A stretch of DNA of 64,000 nt, taken from NCEH01 sp043195125. GTDB lineage: Bacteria > Pseudomonadota > Alphaproteobacteria > Rhizobiales > Xanthobacteraceae. Both the position numbers and the translations under genes were made by a program. Numbering within the stretch: position 1 is the stretch's first letter; every line of letters begins with the position of its first letter. Shown in pieces: positions 16,712-23,305 of this stretch. Below the pieces are notes generated by a model. It had not been told where the DNA came from. It saw only the letters and a list, made by a program, of their open reading frames with translations, and did not search any database. The stretch is from assembly GCF_043195125.1 (NCBI RefSeq), contig NZ_JBAFWR010000010.1. One strand, 5' to 3'.

Positions 16712-16730
16712 TGCCACCTTTATGGTGGCA
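16712..16730 (+). promoter_or_regulatory. Palindromic operator upstream of mqsRA
   Basis: A perfect palindrome, TGCCACC-TTTAT-GGTGGCA, ends 10 bases before the mqsR start codon. MqsA antitoxins repress their own operon by binding promoter palindromes, so this is the probable operator. Its position would also block ribosome or polymerase access. Confidence 0.65.
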
Positions 16731-16740
16731 TATTTCGACC

Positions 16741-17046
16741 ATGGAGAAGCGGCGGCCGACCTATGATCTCGAGGCCATCAAACTGGCACTGGGGTCGGTC
16801 GACCGCTTGGCGATGACGACATCGGCGCTGCGGGATGCGACGGCGCTCGGATTCGATCGTGGTGGCATCGTCGAGACGATTATCGGCATCGAGCGGCGCA
16901 TGTTCTTCAAGTCGATGACAACGTTCGCCGATCATCGCGTCTGGCAGGACGTCTATCATGTGCCGGCGCGGGGATTGACGCTCTATGTGAAGTTCCAGGC
17001 GGACGTCATCACCGAGTTCACGGTCATGTCGTTCAAGGAGAAATGA
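16741..17046 (+). CDS. mqsR: MqsR-like toxin
   Basis: A 101-residue protein matching MqsR: MEKRRPTYDLEAIKLALGSV at the N-terminus, FFKSMTTFADHRVWQDVYHV in the middle and LYVKFQADVITEFTVMSFKEK at the end. MqsR is an RNase that cleaves mRNA, preferentially at GCU. It precedes its antitoxin and overlaps it by 4 bases (toxin-first order, usual for mqsRA). The start at 16741 begins the conserved domain; a much longer frame upstream is leader shadow. Confidence 0.85.
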   Translation: MEKRRPTYDLEAIKLALGSVDRLAMTTSALRDATALGFDRGGIVETIIGIERRMFFKSMTTFADHRVWQDVYHVPARGLTLYVKFQADVITEFTVMSFKEK

Positions 17047-17468
17047 CCATGGCGATGAAAGAGACGGTGCTTCCCGACACCATGACGGCGCCGGAAACTG
17101 GCGAGATCCTGACGCGCAGCGTGCGGCCGTTCGTGGTGGCCTATAAGGGCGTGAGCCTCATGGTCGAGCTGCCCGGCTATTATCCGGCCGGCGAGGGCGA
17201 CGGCATCCATGTCGGCAAGGACATGGCGGTGGTTGACGTGGCGCTGCGGACGCTGAAGGAACAGGTTGACGGCACGCCGTCGCCGGCGACGATCCGGCGT
17301 GTGCGCACCAAGCTGAACCTCTCCCAGCGTGACGCTGGCGCGTTGCTCAAGGTCGGCGAGAACGCCTTCGACAAATACGAGCGCGGGCTGGTCGAGCCGA
17401 GCGGCCCGACCAGCCAGCTGATCAAGCTGCTCGATCGCCATCCGGAGATGGCCGACGAGTTGCGCTGA
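17043..17468 (+). CDS. mqsA: MqsA-family antitoxin lacking the zinc-binding cysteines
   Basis: A 141-residue protein. The C-terminal half is an HTH (RTKLNLSQRDAGALLKVGENAFDKYERG) of the MqsA/Xre type. The N-terminal half (YKGVSLMVELPGYYPAGEGD) corresponds to the toxin-binding part, but the whole protein has no cysteine, so the CxxC zinc site of E. coli MqsA is absent. It is coupled to mqsR by an ATGA overlap. It should neutralise MqsR and repress the operon through the palindrome at 16712-16730. Confidence 0.8.
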   Translation: MTMAMKETVLPDTMTAPETGEILTRSVRPFVVAYKGVSLMVELPGYYPAGEGDGIHVGKDMAVVDVALRTLKEQVDGTPSPATIRRVRTKLNLSQRDAGALLKVGENAFDKYERGLVEPSGPTSQLIKLLDRHPEMADELR

Positions 17469-17494
17469 CTGGAGTGGATGTTTGGAGCTCTGCC

Positions 17495-17749
17495 ATGCCG
17501 ACCTGGCCGAAGGACAAATTGCTGAAGCATGGACCCGAGCTGCCGATGGAGGAGCGGATCCGGCGCTACCAGCACAACATACGCGCCATCCGGGAGTCCG
17601 GATGTCCAGTGCCGACATCGGCTTATGCCGATACGCTCGACCCTGCCGAGATCGAGCTCTGGTTTGCCGACAGCGCGTATCGTAGCCATCGCCTGAAAGA
17701 GGCGATCAAGGGATTGGCGGAGCTGCCACCGGATAGCGAGATTCCCTGA
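17495..17749 (+). CDS. Small protein of unknown function after mqsRA
   Basis: An 84-residue charged protein (MPTWPKDKLLKHGPELPMEERIRRYQHNIRAIRESG). The ATG at 17495 is preferred over a GTG at 17474 because GGAG sits 8 bases upstream. The family is not recognised. It follows mqsA by 26 bases on the same strand and could be a third member of that operon. A very strong nested hairpin follows its stop codon. Confidence 0.6.
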   Translation: MPTWPKDKLLKHGPELPMEERIRRYQHNIRAIRESGCPVPTSAYADTLDPAEIELWFADSAYRSHRLKEAIKGLAELPPDSEIP

Positions 17750-17750
17750 C

Positions 17751-17776
17751 CGCGGGGACCCCGCCGGGGCCCCGCG
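17751..17776. terminator. Nested perfect hairpin between convergent genes
   Basis: Outer arms CGCGGGG and CCCCGCG enclose a second perfect stem, CCCC-GCC-GGGG. It lies in the 38-base gap between the convergent genes ending at 17749 and 17788, so it probably acts as a bidirectional transcription stop. It has no U-run, which weakens the intrinsic-terminator reading. Confidence 0.55.
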
Positions 17777-17787
17777 TCGAGAGCGCC

Positions 17788-17958
17788 TCATCGCGCATAG
17801 GGATCATATTCGTGAATGACCGAGGCAGGGTCGCCGTCGAATTCGTCCGAGGGGAGAACGCCATAGCCGCCGTCGGACTCGAAGAGCGTGATGCAGACCA
17901 TCAGGGTCTTGGCGAGGTTCCAGGCGTGGTCTTGAGCAAGGGTGAGGTTCTGCGACAT
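17788..17958 (-). CDS. Small acidic protein, paralogue of 56205-56369
   Basis: A 56-residue protein: MSQNLTLAQDHAWNLAKTLM, then VCITLFESDGGYGVLPSDEF and ending EYDPYAR. It is a clear relative of the 54-residue protein at 56205-56369 (shared A-NLAKTLMV/FSLATTLMV, EFDGD and a terminal DP-aromatic). Both genes carry the same ~170-base leader, which strengthens both calls. GGGAG lies 8 bases before the ATG. The function is unknown. It is easily missed because it is short. Confidence 0.7.
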   Translation of the reverse strand: MSQNLTLAQDHAWNLAKTLMVCITLFESDGGYGVLPSDEFDGDPASVIHEYDPYAR

Positions 17959-18126
17959 CGTATCAGCTCCCGTCTTGCGGCGGGGACCATCCCCGCTCGA
18001 CAGGCGCCCGAAGCGTCCGGATTACGGCCGCGATCACCTCGCAGGCGAAGCCGCAGAGGCCGCATGCGCGCATAGCGGACCCCTGGCGGGTTGATCGCAG
18101 AAGGCCATGGCCGAGACCAAGGAATT
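17959..18126 (-). ncRNA. Leader A: conserved structured 5' leader
   Basis: On the minus strand this ~170-base stretch aligns nearly end to end with leader B at 56033-56204. Shared blocks in order: CCTTGGTC, ATCAACCCG with AGGGGT (a small hairpin at 18079-18092), GCTATGCGCGCATGC, CTGCGGCTT, TCGGGCGCCTGTC, and a hairpin GCGGGGATGGTCCCCGC at 17980-17996. In leader B the last stem is one pair longer on both arms, a compensatory change. Both leaders also contain a possible short peptide starting MRAC. From 18127 to 18339 I see nothing. Confidence 0.65.
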
Positions 18127-18339
18127 GCGCTGATTGAGAGCGGGGTGGCTCACCGTGGAAGCCCCGGGTGCCGGGGTCGCAGAACTCTGTCAGAAGCGGG
18201 CCGTACCCTGCCTCCGCAGCCTGCTGGCCGTCACGTCGGCTGATCCGAGCCGACCGTCATCACCAAAACGAATCGATCACGGGCAACTGATTCAATCATT
18301 GCGTTGGACCATGCGCGCACGCGCGTGGGACTGTGCATC

Positions 18340-18663
18340 ATGCTAGACGATCATCGGCCCTCGCCATCAATGCTTCAGGTTCTCGTGCTCGACCGTATCG
18401 ACGCGTCGCAGAACATGGCGCGTTACTATGTGCTGTCGATCGAGCCGACGTTATTCGGGGAGACGGCGATGGTGCGCGAATGGGGGCGGATCGGGAGCTT
18501 TGGGCAACGCCGCACTGAACTCTACGCGCAGCGCGAAGATGCGCGCATGGCGCTTGGAACGTGGCTGGATCGCAAGCTTCGGCGCGGCTATCAGCTTCGG
18601 ATCGCGCCCGCACTCCACGGTGGGAACGGCACGACTCGATTGCCCGATAGCCGTCACGAATGA
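18340..18663 (+). CDS. WGR-domain protein
   Basis: A 107-residue protein with a WGR domain: LVLDRIDASQNMARYYVLSIEP, the signature MVREWGRIGSFGQ and a following ARMALGTWLDRKLRRGYQ helix. WGR domains occur in nucleic-acid-binding proteins, and stand-alone versions are frequent on rhizobial symbiosis ICEs. The start is uncertain: 18340 has a weak GGGA, and 18370 would start right before the domain. It lies 97 bases upstream of the autoinducer synthase. Confidence 0.75.
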   Translation: MLDDHRPSPSMLQVLVLDRIDASQNMARYYVLSIEPTLFGETAMVREWGRIGSFGQRRTELYAQREDARMALGTWLDRKLRRGYQLRIAPALHGGNGTTRLPDSRHE

Positions 18664-18681
18664 TCGCGGCGCCAGTGCGCA

Positions 18682-18699
18682 ATGGTGATTTCTAACCAT
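18682..18699 (+). promoter_or_regulatory. 18-base dyad upstream of traI, candidate tra/lux box
   Basis: ATGGT-GATTTCTA-ACCAT is an imperfect 18-base dyad centred about 70 bases before the traI start. LuxR/TraR proteins bind dyads of about this length upstream of luxI-type genes. The sequence differs from classic lux and tra boxes, so this is only a candidate. No luxR gene is visible in the window. Confidence 0.35.
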
Positions 18700-18723
18700 A
18701 CCCGCCGCGCTTGATTCATGAAC

Positions 18724-18753
18724 TCCTCGGCTCGTTACCCAACAAGCCGAGGA
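18724..18753 (+). promoter_or_regulatory. Hairpin covering the traI ribosome binding site
   Basis: A 9-base perfect stem, TCCTCGGCT (18724-18732) with AGCCGAGGA (18745-18753), is continued by GTT/AAC after one mismatch and closed by an ACCC loop. The 3' arm contains GAGGA, the ribosome binding site, 7 bases before the ATG. If folded, the mRNA would hide the start signal, so synthesis of autoinducer synthase may be controlled at translation. Confidence 0.55.
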
Positions 18754-18760
18754 ATTTCTC

Positions 18761-19387
18761 ATGCTTTTGCTCATCCCTGGCTCCGAGATCGCGCAGCATG
18801 GCGATCTGATGGAGCGCGTCTTCCGCTTCCGGCATGCCATCTTCGTCGAAGAGAAAGGCTGGAGCGACCTGCGCCAACCGGACGGGCTCGAACGGGACCG
18901 CTTCGACGACGCGCATGCGATTCATCAGGTCTGCCTGCGTGACGATGAGATCGTCGGTTACCAAAGACTGCTTCCGACGACACGCCCGCATTTGCTGAGC
19001 GACGTCCTGACCGATCTTTGCCGGAGCAAGCCGCCGCGGGGGCCACGCGTCTTCGAATGGACACGCTTTTGCGTGGCACCCCGTCATCGCGAGCTCCGCC
19101 CCAGCGCAAACGGACCATTCCTCGAGCTGGCGCAAGGCGTGGTCGAATGGGGCATGGCGCATCGCGTGGATACCGTCACCGTGGCAATCGATTGGCGGCT
19201 GATGGTGATCGCGATGCAGCTGCGGTTCTTCGTGCGCCCTCTCGGCTTTCCCAAGCGCATCGGCCGCGACGAGGTCGTGGCGCTGCGCATGTCATTCAAC
19301 CGGGAAACCCTCACGACGATCCAGCAGGCGCGGCATTGCGAAGGCTCGGTTCTCCCTGACCCCGGATCACTGCCTTCGGCGGCATAA
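18761..19387 (+). CDS. traI: LuxI-family acyl-homoserine-lactone synthase
   Basis: A 208-residue protein with the invariant LuxI residues: FRFRHAIFVEEKGW (Arg, Phe, Trp), FDDAHA (paired Asp) and FEWTRFCV (Arg). It makes an acyl-homoserine lactone from S-adenosylmethionine and an acyl carrier, the quorum signal that in rhizobial ICEs and Ti-type plasmids triggers excision and transfer. The name follows its place next to the transfer genes. It is followed closely by a small gene with a strong ribosome binding site. A dyad and a start-masking hairpin precede it. The cognate LuxR-type regulator is not in the window. Confidence 0.85.
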   Translation: MLLLIPGSEIAQHGDLMERVFRFRHAIFVEEKGWSDLRQPDGLERDRFDDAHAIHQVCLRDDEIVGYQRLLPTTRPHLLSDVLTDLCRSKPPRGPRVFEWTRFCVAPRHRELRPSANGPFLELAQGVVEWGMAHRVDTVTVAIDWRLMVIAMQLRFFVRPLGFPKRIGRDEVVALRMSFNRETLTTIQQARHCEGSVLPDPGSLPSAA

Positions 19388-19416
19388 CCCAACTCTCTTA
19401 GATCAGGAGGTGCGCC

Positions 19417-19662
19417 GTGATCCGAACCGCCGATACGAAGCTCATCGCGAGTGAACTGCATTCTCGCTACGAGCCGCCCCGCGCCGTCGCGCTGATCGGA
19501 CGGACGTTGCAGAAGGCCCTCTTTGCCGGCAGGGCGGACGAGGTGGTGTTTTGGGCATTGGTTTACGCACACTATCGTGGCGGTGATCTGTGTGACGCGA
19601 CTGAAGAGCAGCTCGCGGCATTCCGGAAAAATATTCTGCCGGATCCGCCCGACCTGAACTGA
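19417..19662 (+). CDS. Small protein downstream of traI
   Basis: An 81-residue protein beginning MIRTADTKLIASELHSRYEPPRAVALIGRTLQKALFAGR. It starts at GTG with an excellent AGGAGG 6 bases upstream. The family is not recognised with certainty. It lies 29 bases after traI on the same strand, so it is probably made with the quorum signal synthase. It ends 13 bases from the convergent operon of secreted proteins. Confidence 0.65.
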   Translation: MIRTADTKLIASELHSRYEPPRAVALIGRTLQKALFAGRADEVVFWALVYAHYRGGDLCDATEEQLAAFRKNILPDPPDLN

Positions 19663-19675
19663 GCCAGTCGGACGA

Positions 19676-20386
19676 TCAAACGTCGGTCGGCGCGACGATG
19701 ATCGATGCGGTGGTTGCCGTCGGTGGGTTGGCGGCGAAGCCCGTCAACGTCGGGAAGTCTCCAGGTCCCGACGGTCCGCAGACAGCCTGTCCATCCTTGC
19801 AGTTGGGATCAGCCATGGCGCGGGCGTTGCTTGCCATACCGCAGATCGTCGTCCCGTTGATGTCGGAGAAGCCTGAGCATGACCCGGAATTTACCATCTT
19901 CTGGCAGTTGCCGGTGCCAAGCTGGATACACGCCGCGATGAAACTGGCGTCCACCTTCTGGCCGTCGAAGGTCGACATCGAGGCCAGCTGTTTCACGGCC
20001 GGCGCGTTGTAGCCCGCATTCGTCAGCCTGGCCCAGGCATCGACCTGATCCTGCAGCGACATGCACCCGTATCCGGCGCGATCCGTGCCGGCATATTTCT
20101 GGACATTGGCGTTGTTGAGCTGGAAGATTCCGGTGCAGCAACTGCCATTGTAGACGCCCTTGTTGCCGCCGGATTCGAAACGCCCGAGACCACCCAGCGA
20201 GCATGACGTCCCCTTGAGATCGTCGCGCAGGGAGGAGTTTCTCACCGCGTCGGTGATCTCCTGGGCTGAATAATTGGTGCGCTCGCAATATTGGCCTTTC
20301 TGCGCCAGCGCATGGCCTGTCACCGCCGCGAGCAACATCGGAACGAATGCGAGCGTCGTGATCAATCTGGCAAGCTGTCTACCCAT
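19676..20386 (-). CDS. Secreted lysozyme/transglycosylase-like protein
   Basis: A 236-residue protein with a signal peptide (RLITTLAFVPMLLAAVTGHALA) and a cysteine-rich body. GLGRFESGGNKG followed by GSCCTGIFQLNN resembles the ES...G(I/L)xQ core of transglycosylases, with Glu as a possible catalytic acid. That would suit local opening of peptidoglycan for the secretion channel. It is the last gene of the minus-strand accessory operon divergent from virB. The start at 20386 begins the signal peptide and has AGGAGG upstream. The enzymatic call is tentative. Confidence 0.55.
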   Translation of the reverse strand: MGRQLARLITTLAFVPMLLAAVTGHALAQKGQYCERTNYSAQEITDAVRNSSLRDDLKGTSCSLGGLGRFESGGNKGVYNGSCCTGIFQLNNANVQKYAGTDRAGYGCMSLQDQVDAWARLTNAGYNAPAVKQLASMSTFDGQKVDASFIAACIQLGTGNCQKMVNSGSCSGFSDINGTTICGMASNARAMADPNCKDGQAVCGPSGPGDFPTLTGFAANPPTATTASIIVAPTDV

Positions 20387-20408
20387 GGTCGCCTCCTGGT
20401 GCAGGGAA

Positions 20409-20975
20409 TCACCTGATCGAATAGGTCCGCGCGCAGCCGGGCACGTCGCGACCGCCGACATTGGTCCGGAAGGCGATGGTGCCGGCTGCCGGATCGAAGC
20501 GCGTGTAGGAATTGTCATTGCGGTTCTTCGCCGGGATGTCCGGATCGGCGTGATCCGCGTAGCAGCCCGTTGCCGTCTTGATGGCGAGAACCTTGCCGTC
20601 CTCGATGGTGACGATGCGCAGCGGGCAGGTCGATGGCTCGATCTCGGCGCCGGCGTCGTTCGCGCCGCTGTCGCAATCGCGCGAGAGCGCGGTGCTGACA
20701 ATGATCGTGCGGGACCCGTCGCGATAGGTCGAGGACAGGGCCGTCACCAGGGCATTCTTGCCATTGAGCGGTCGCTTGAGCTCGGTGGTGACGTAGGCAT
20801 TCGCTTCGCGGATCACGTCCGGCCAGACGAGCGTCTGCAGGGTGTCGGTTTTCGATGGCGTCTGGAAATTGTGGAACGTCATCGGCTGCCAGGCCCCGGA
20901 GCCCTGGTCCTGCGCAACGGCGGCCGTTGAGAGGGTGGTAAGCCCGACAAGTGCGATGACGAGAAAGGAACGCAT
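20409..20975 (-). CDS. Secreted protein of unknown function, paralogue of 21122-21739
   Basis: A 188-residue protein with a signal peptide (MRSFLVIALVGLTTLSTAAVA) and mature start QDQGSGAWQPMTFHNFQ. It shares its layout with the neighbouring 205-residue protein (GAWRPMSYADLQ; a central TCPLRIVTIEDGK versus LCPLRIAIYEG; a C-terminal cysteine). This points to tandem duplication. It is probably periplasmic and linked to the secretion system by operon position. The family is not recognised. The start at 20975 has AGGAGG upstream. Confidence 0.7.
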   Translation of the reverse strand: MRSFLVIALVGLTTLSTAAVAQDQGSGAWQPMTFHNFQTPSKTDTLQTLVWPDVIREANAYVTTELKRPLNGKNALVTALSSTYRDGSRTIIVSTALSRDCDSGANDAGAEIEPSTCPLRIVTIEDGKVLAIKTATGCYADHADPDIPAKNRNDNSYTRFDPAAGTIAFRTNVGGRDVPGCARTYSIR

Positions 20976-21121
20976 CGAAGCCTCCTGATGCTGAGATGGC
21001 CGGCCAGCATGGCATGGCCGCAGGGGCGGTCCGGGCCGCGGCGCAAGCCGCGCCCCGCAAGGGGTCGCCTTGACCGCGCCGTCAGCGGACATGGGATGAT
21101 GGCGGGCGCGCAGCCGTTTGA

Positions 21122-21739
21122 TCATGGCGCGCCCAGCGGGATGTTGTTCGAGCAGCCGTCGACGGCCTGATGGTCGATGACCAGGCCAGTCTTCACGGTC
21201 TTCGTCGCGACATCATAGGCAGCGTAGGCGACGGTTCGGGCGGGGTCCACGGGTGCGCCCGCCGCGGCCGGCGCGAGCTCGAGGAAGCAGGCGCTTCCCC
21301 CGTCGAGGGTGCGAACCTGAATGCCTTCATAGATGGCGATCCGCAGCGGACAGAGTTTTATCGTGGCACGCGCCGACGCCTGGACCTCTTTCAGCGTGCA
21401 GCCGGTCGCGGTGTTCAGGATGCTGAGCACGACTGACTTCCTGGAGCTCCAGATAACGAAATGCGCCTCGGTCGCCGGGGCGTTGGCGCTTGCGTAGCGC
21501 GTGTCGCCGCGCGCGAGATAGGCGCGGTTGTTGTCCTCGATGGCGTCCTTCCAGATGTCGGCATAGGTGGCGGTGTCCGCCGTCGCGTGCTGGAGATCGG
21601 CATAGGACATCGGACGCCACGCTCCTGGATCTGTGGTGAGCGCCTGAGCATGAACGAGTGCCGGGATCACAAGAGACATCCATGCAGCGGCGATCGCTGG
21701 CATTCGTCGCGCGATATGCCGTGGAAAGCAGGTGCGCAT
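21122..21739 (-). CDS. Secreted protein of unknown function, paralogue of 20409-20975
   Basis: A 205-residue protein with an N-terminal signal (IARRMPAIAAAWMSLVIPALVHAQA), mature start ALTTDPGAWRPMSYADLQ and the shared LCPLRIAIYEGIQV core. The start is uncertain: 21739 and a methionine 12 codons later both precede the signal, and a GTG at 21778 is also in frame. A TATACT element on the minus strand lies just upstream, so a promoter may start here. It is likely a periplasmic partner of the secretion system. Confidence 0.65.
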   Translation of the reverse strand: MRTCFPRHIARRMPAIAAAWMSLVIPALVHAQALTTDPGAWRPMSYADLQHATADTATYADIWKDAIEDNNRAYLARGDTRYASANAPATEAHFVIWSSRKSVVLSILNTATGCTLKEVQASARATIKLCPLRIAIYEGIQVRTLDGGSACFLELAPAAAGAPVDPARTVAYAAYDVATKTVKTGLVIDHQAVDGCSNNIPLGAP

Positions 21740-21799
21740 TCCTTCAACAACATCTAGTATAATGAACCAATGTCGCACCCGTGGAAAGCCCCCGCCGCG

Positions 21800-22351
21800 C
21801 TATTCGTATCGATCGCGGCCCGGGACCCAGCGCCACGCGTCTTTCGGCGAGCGCTCACCGCCGCGCCAGGGGACAAGGGTTCGCGGCGGATCGACCGGCT
21901 GCATGTTCCAGACAGAGCGGTAATGATAGAAGTTCGCGGTCTCGCGCCTGAGACGTCTGCCCCCGGCATCGAGAAAATCTGTGGCGCAATGCACGACGGG
22001 TCCCCGGTAGCGGCTGACGCGCGCGGTCTGGGCATCGAGCGCTCCGGGCTTGCAGCCGAAGAGCCAGACAGAGGTCGCGCGCGACGGCGGGATCGGGTCG
22101 TCGCCAAGCAGCCGGCGATAGGCGTCGTTGGCCTGGGCCTGCGTCGGATAGGAGAAGCGTTCGGTCAGGATCGGGGCGAACGTCGTCCGATCGGGAGCGT
22201 ATTCGAGGCGCCCGGGCTGAACGCGGTCTGGCTCGTAGAGCGTGTCGCGCGATGGCAGAGGCAACGCCTCGACAACCGGCGACGTCGGGGCGGCGCAAGC
22301 CGCCAGGGCGAGCGCCAGAAGCCCGGGCGCGAGATACACCGTGATGTTCAT
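21800..22351 (-). CDS. Lipoprotein of unknown function
   Basis: A 183-residue protein with a lipobox at the N-terminus (LLALALAACAAP), so it is probably lipid-anchored in the outer or inner membrane. The body has AYRRLLGDDPIPPSRATSVWLFGCKPGALDAQ and no family that I recognise. It overlaps the nuclease-fold gene upstream by 4 bases, so it belongs to the same accessory operon. It could be a VirB7-like or entry-exclusion-type protein, but nothing shows that. Confidence 0.65.
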   Translation of the reverse strand: MNITVYLAPGLLALALAACAAPTSPVVEALPLPSRDTLYEPDRVQPGRLEYAPDRTTFAPILTERFSYPTQAQANDAYRRLLGDDPIPPSRATSVWLFGCKPGALDAQTARVSRYRGPVVHCATDFLDAGGRRLRRETANFYHYRSVWNMQPVDPPRTLVPWRGGERSPKDAWRWVPGRDRYE

Positions 22352-22947
22352 GGAGCAGCCTCGGCGCCTGTCTTCGCGATCGCACGCCGCCGATCGCTGG
22401 TCCGGTACTCCCAGGGCATCTGGAACGTGCTGGCCCAGATACCCCGATAGGCTTTGCGCGCGTCCCTCTCGGCCGACACATAGGCGCGGATCGCGGAATC
22501 CTGCTCGCTTGGCGGCAGGGTCATCGCAATGCCGTCGCGGATCATGTCGGCGCCGATATCGGCGTGATCCGCCGAGGCGCAGCGCGCGAGGTGCTCGCCC
22601 TGCTCATCGCGAAGAATGTTGCAGGCAACCCATTTGTTGAGCGTTGCCGAGACCAGCCAAGCCGCCGCCACGGTGCCGCACGGCCAGGGCTGACGGCCGA
22701 GATGAGCGGCTTGCCCTGGCGCACAGGTGTCGATGCCGTAGAGCCAATAGACAGCCTGCGTCTCGATATCGCGAAAGCGCGTCCCGTCGAGAACCTCGAC
22801 GCGCAGCGGTGGCGATTGCAGCGCGCTACCTGGCGAGTAAAGGCCGGATCTTTCCGGCGATTGCGCGCCGGCCAATGTGGTCGCGGCAAGCGTGGCGACC
22901 ATGACGATGGTCCCCGTTCTGGCGCCGCGGTTACGCCCCCGCGTCAT
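22348..22947 (-). CDS. Secreted SNase-fold protein, catalytic residues replaced
   Basis: A 199-residue protein with a signal-like N-terminus (TIVMVATLAATTLAGAQ) and a thermonuclease-type OB fold: LRVEVLDGTRFRDIETQAVYWLYGIDTCAPGQ, then PWPCGTVAAAWL and IRDGIAM. The usual RLYGIDAPE is YWLYGIDTCA and the YGRLVARC position reads GEHLARC. The two catalytic Arg and the Glu of SNase therefore appear lost. It probably serves as a binding scaffold rather than a nuclease. The start overlaps the SSB gene by 17 bases. Confidence 0.65.
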   Translation of the reverse strand: MTRGRNRGARTGTIVMVATLAATTLAGAQSPERSGLYSPGSALQSPPLRVEVLDGTRFRDIETQAVYWLYGIDTCAPGQAAHLGRQPWPCGTVAAAWLVSATLNKWVACNILRDEQGEHLARCASADHADIGADMIRDGIAMTLPPSEQDSAIRAYVSAERDARKAYRGIWASTFQMPWEYRTSDRRRAIAKTGAEAAP

Positions 22948-23272
22948 CACGGTTGCCCAGGTCGAGCTTGTGGAAGGCATTGGCGATGACGTCGGTGGTG
23001 TAGACTGTCTCACCGGCCTTATCCTTATATGAGCCGTCGGCGATGCGGCACTCCGCGTAGACGGCGTCGCCTTTGACGACATGGGTCAGCGCCCATTGGG
23101 CGACCTTTTCGTTCAGCAGGCTGATCGTCACCCAGTCGGTCTCTTCCTTTCGCTCGCCCTTGCTGTCGGTCCAGACGCGATCGGTCGCGACATTGACCTT
23201 GGCGGTCTTGCCAAAGGCCTTCGGTGCCTGTCCGACATGGCCGCGAAGGATGAACAGGTTGGTGGTTCTCAT
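22931..23272 (-). CDS. ssb: Single-stranded DNA-binding protein
   Basis: A 113-residue OB-fold protein: MRTTNLFILRGHVGQAPKAFGKTAKVNVATDRVW, then TDWVTISLLNEKVAQWA and KGDAVYAECRIADGSYKDK. It matches SSB but lacks the acidic C-terminal tail (DDDIPF type) that recruits partner proteins, ending GNRDDAGA. It may coat the transferred strand in the recipient. Its place inside an operon of secreted proteins is odd for a cytoplasmic protein. The ATG at 23272 is preferred to an in-frame TTG at 23278; GAGGGAG lies upstream. Confidence 0.8.
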   Translation of the reverse strand: MRTTNLFILRGHVGQAPKAFGKTAKVNVATDRVWTDSKGERKEETDWVTISLLNEKVAQWALTHVVKGDAVYAECRIADGSYKDKAGETVYTTDVIANAFHKLDLGNRDDAGA

Positions 23273-23305
23273 GGGCAAGGCTCCCTCGGCTGGTGGTGGC
23301 GTTGG

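Noticed and set aside
16741..17046. mqsR read as the end of a longer protein from 16450
   Set aside because: The upstream extension is the ardC leader and has no ribosome binding site. The MqsR domain starts at 16741 right after the palindromic operator.
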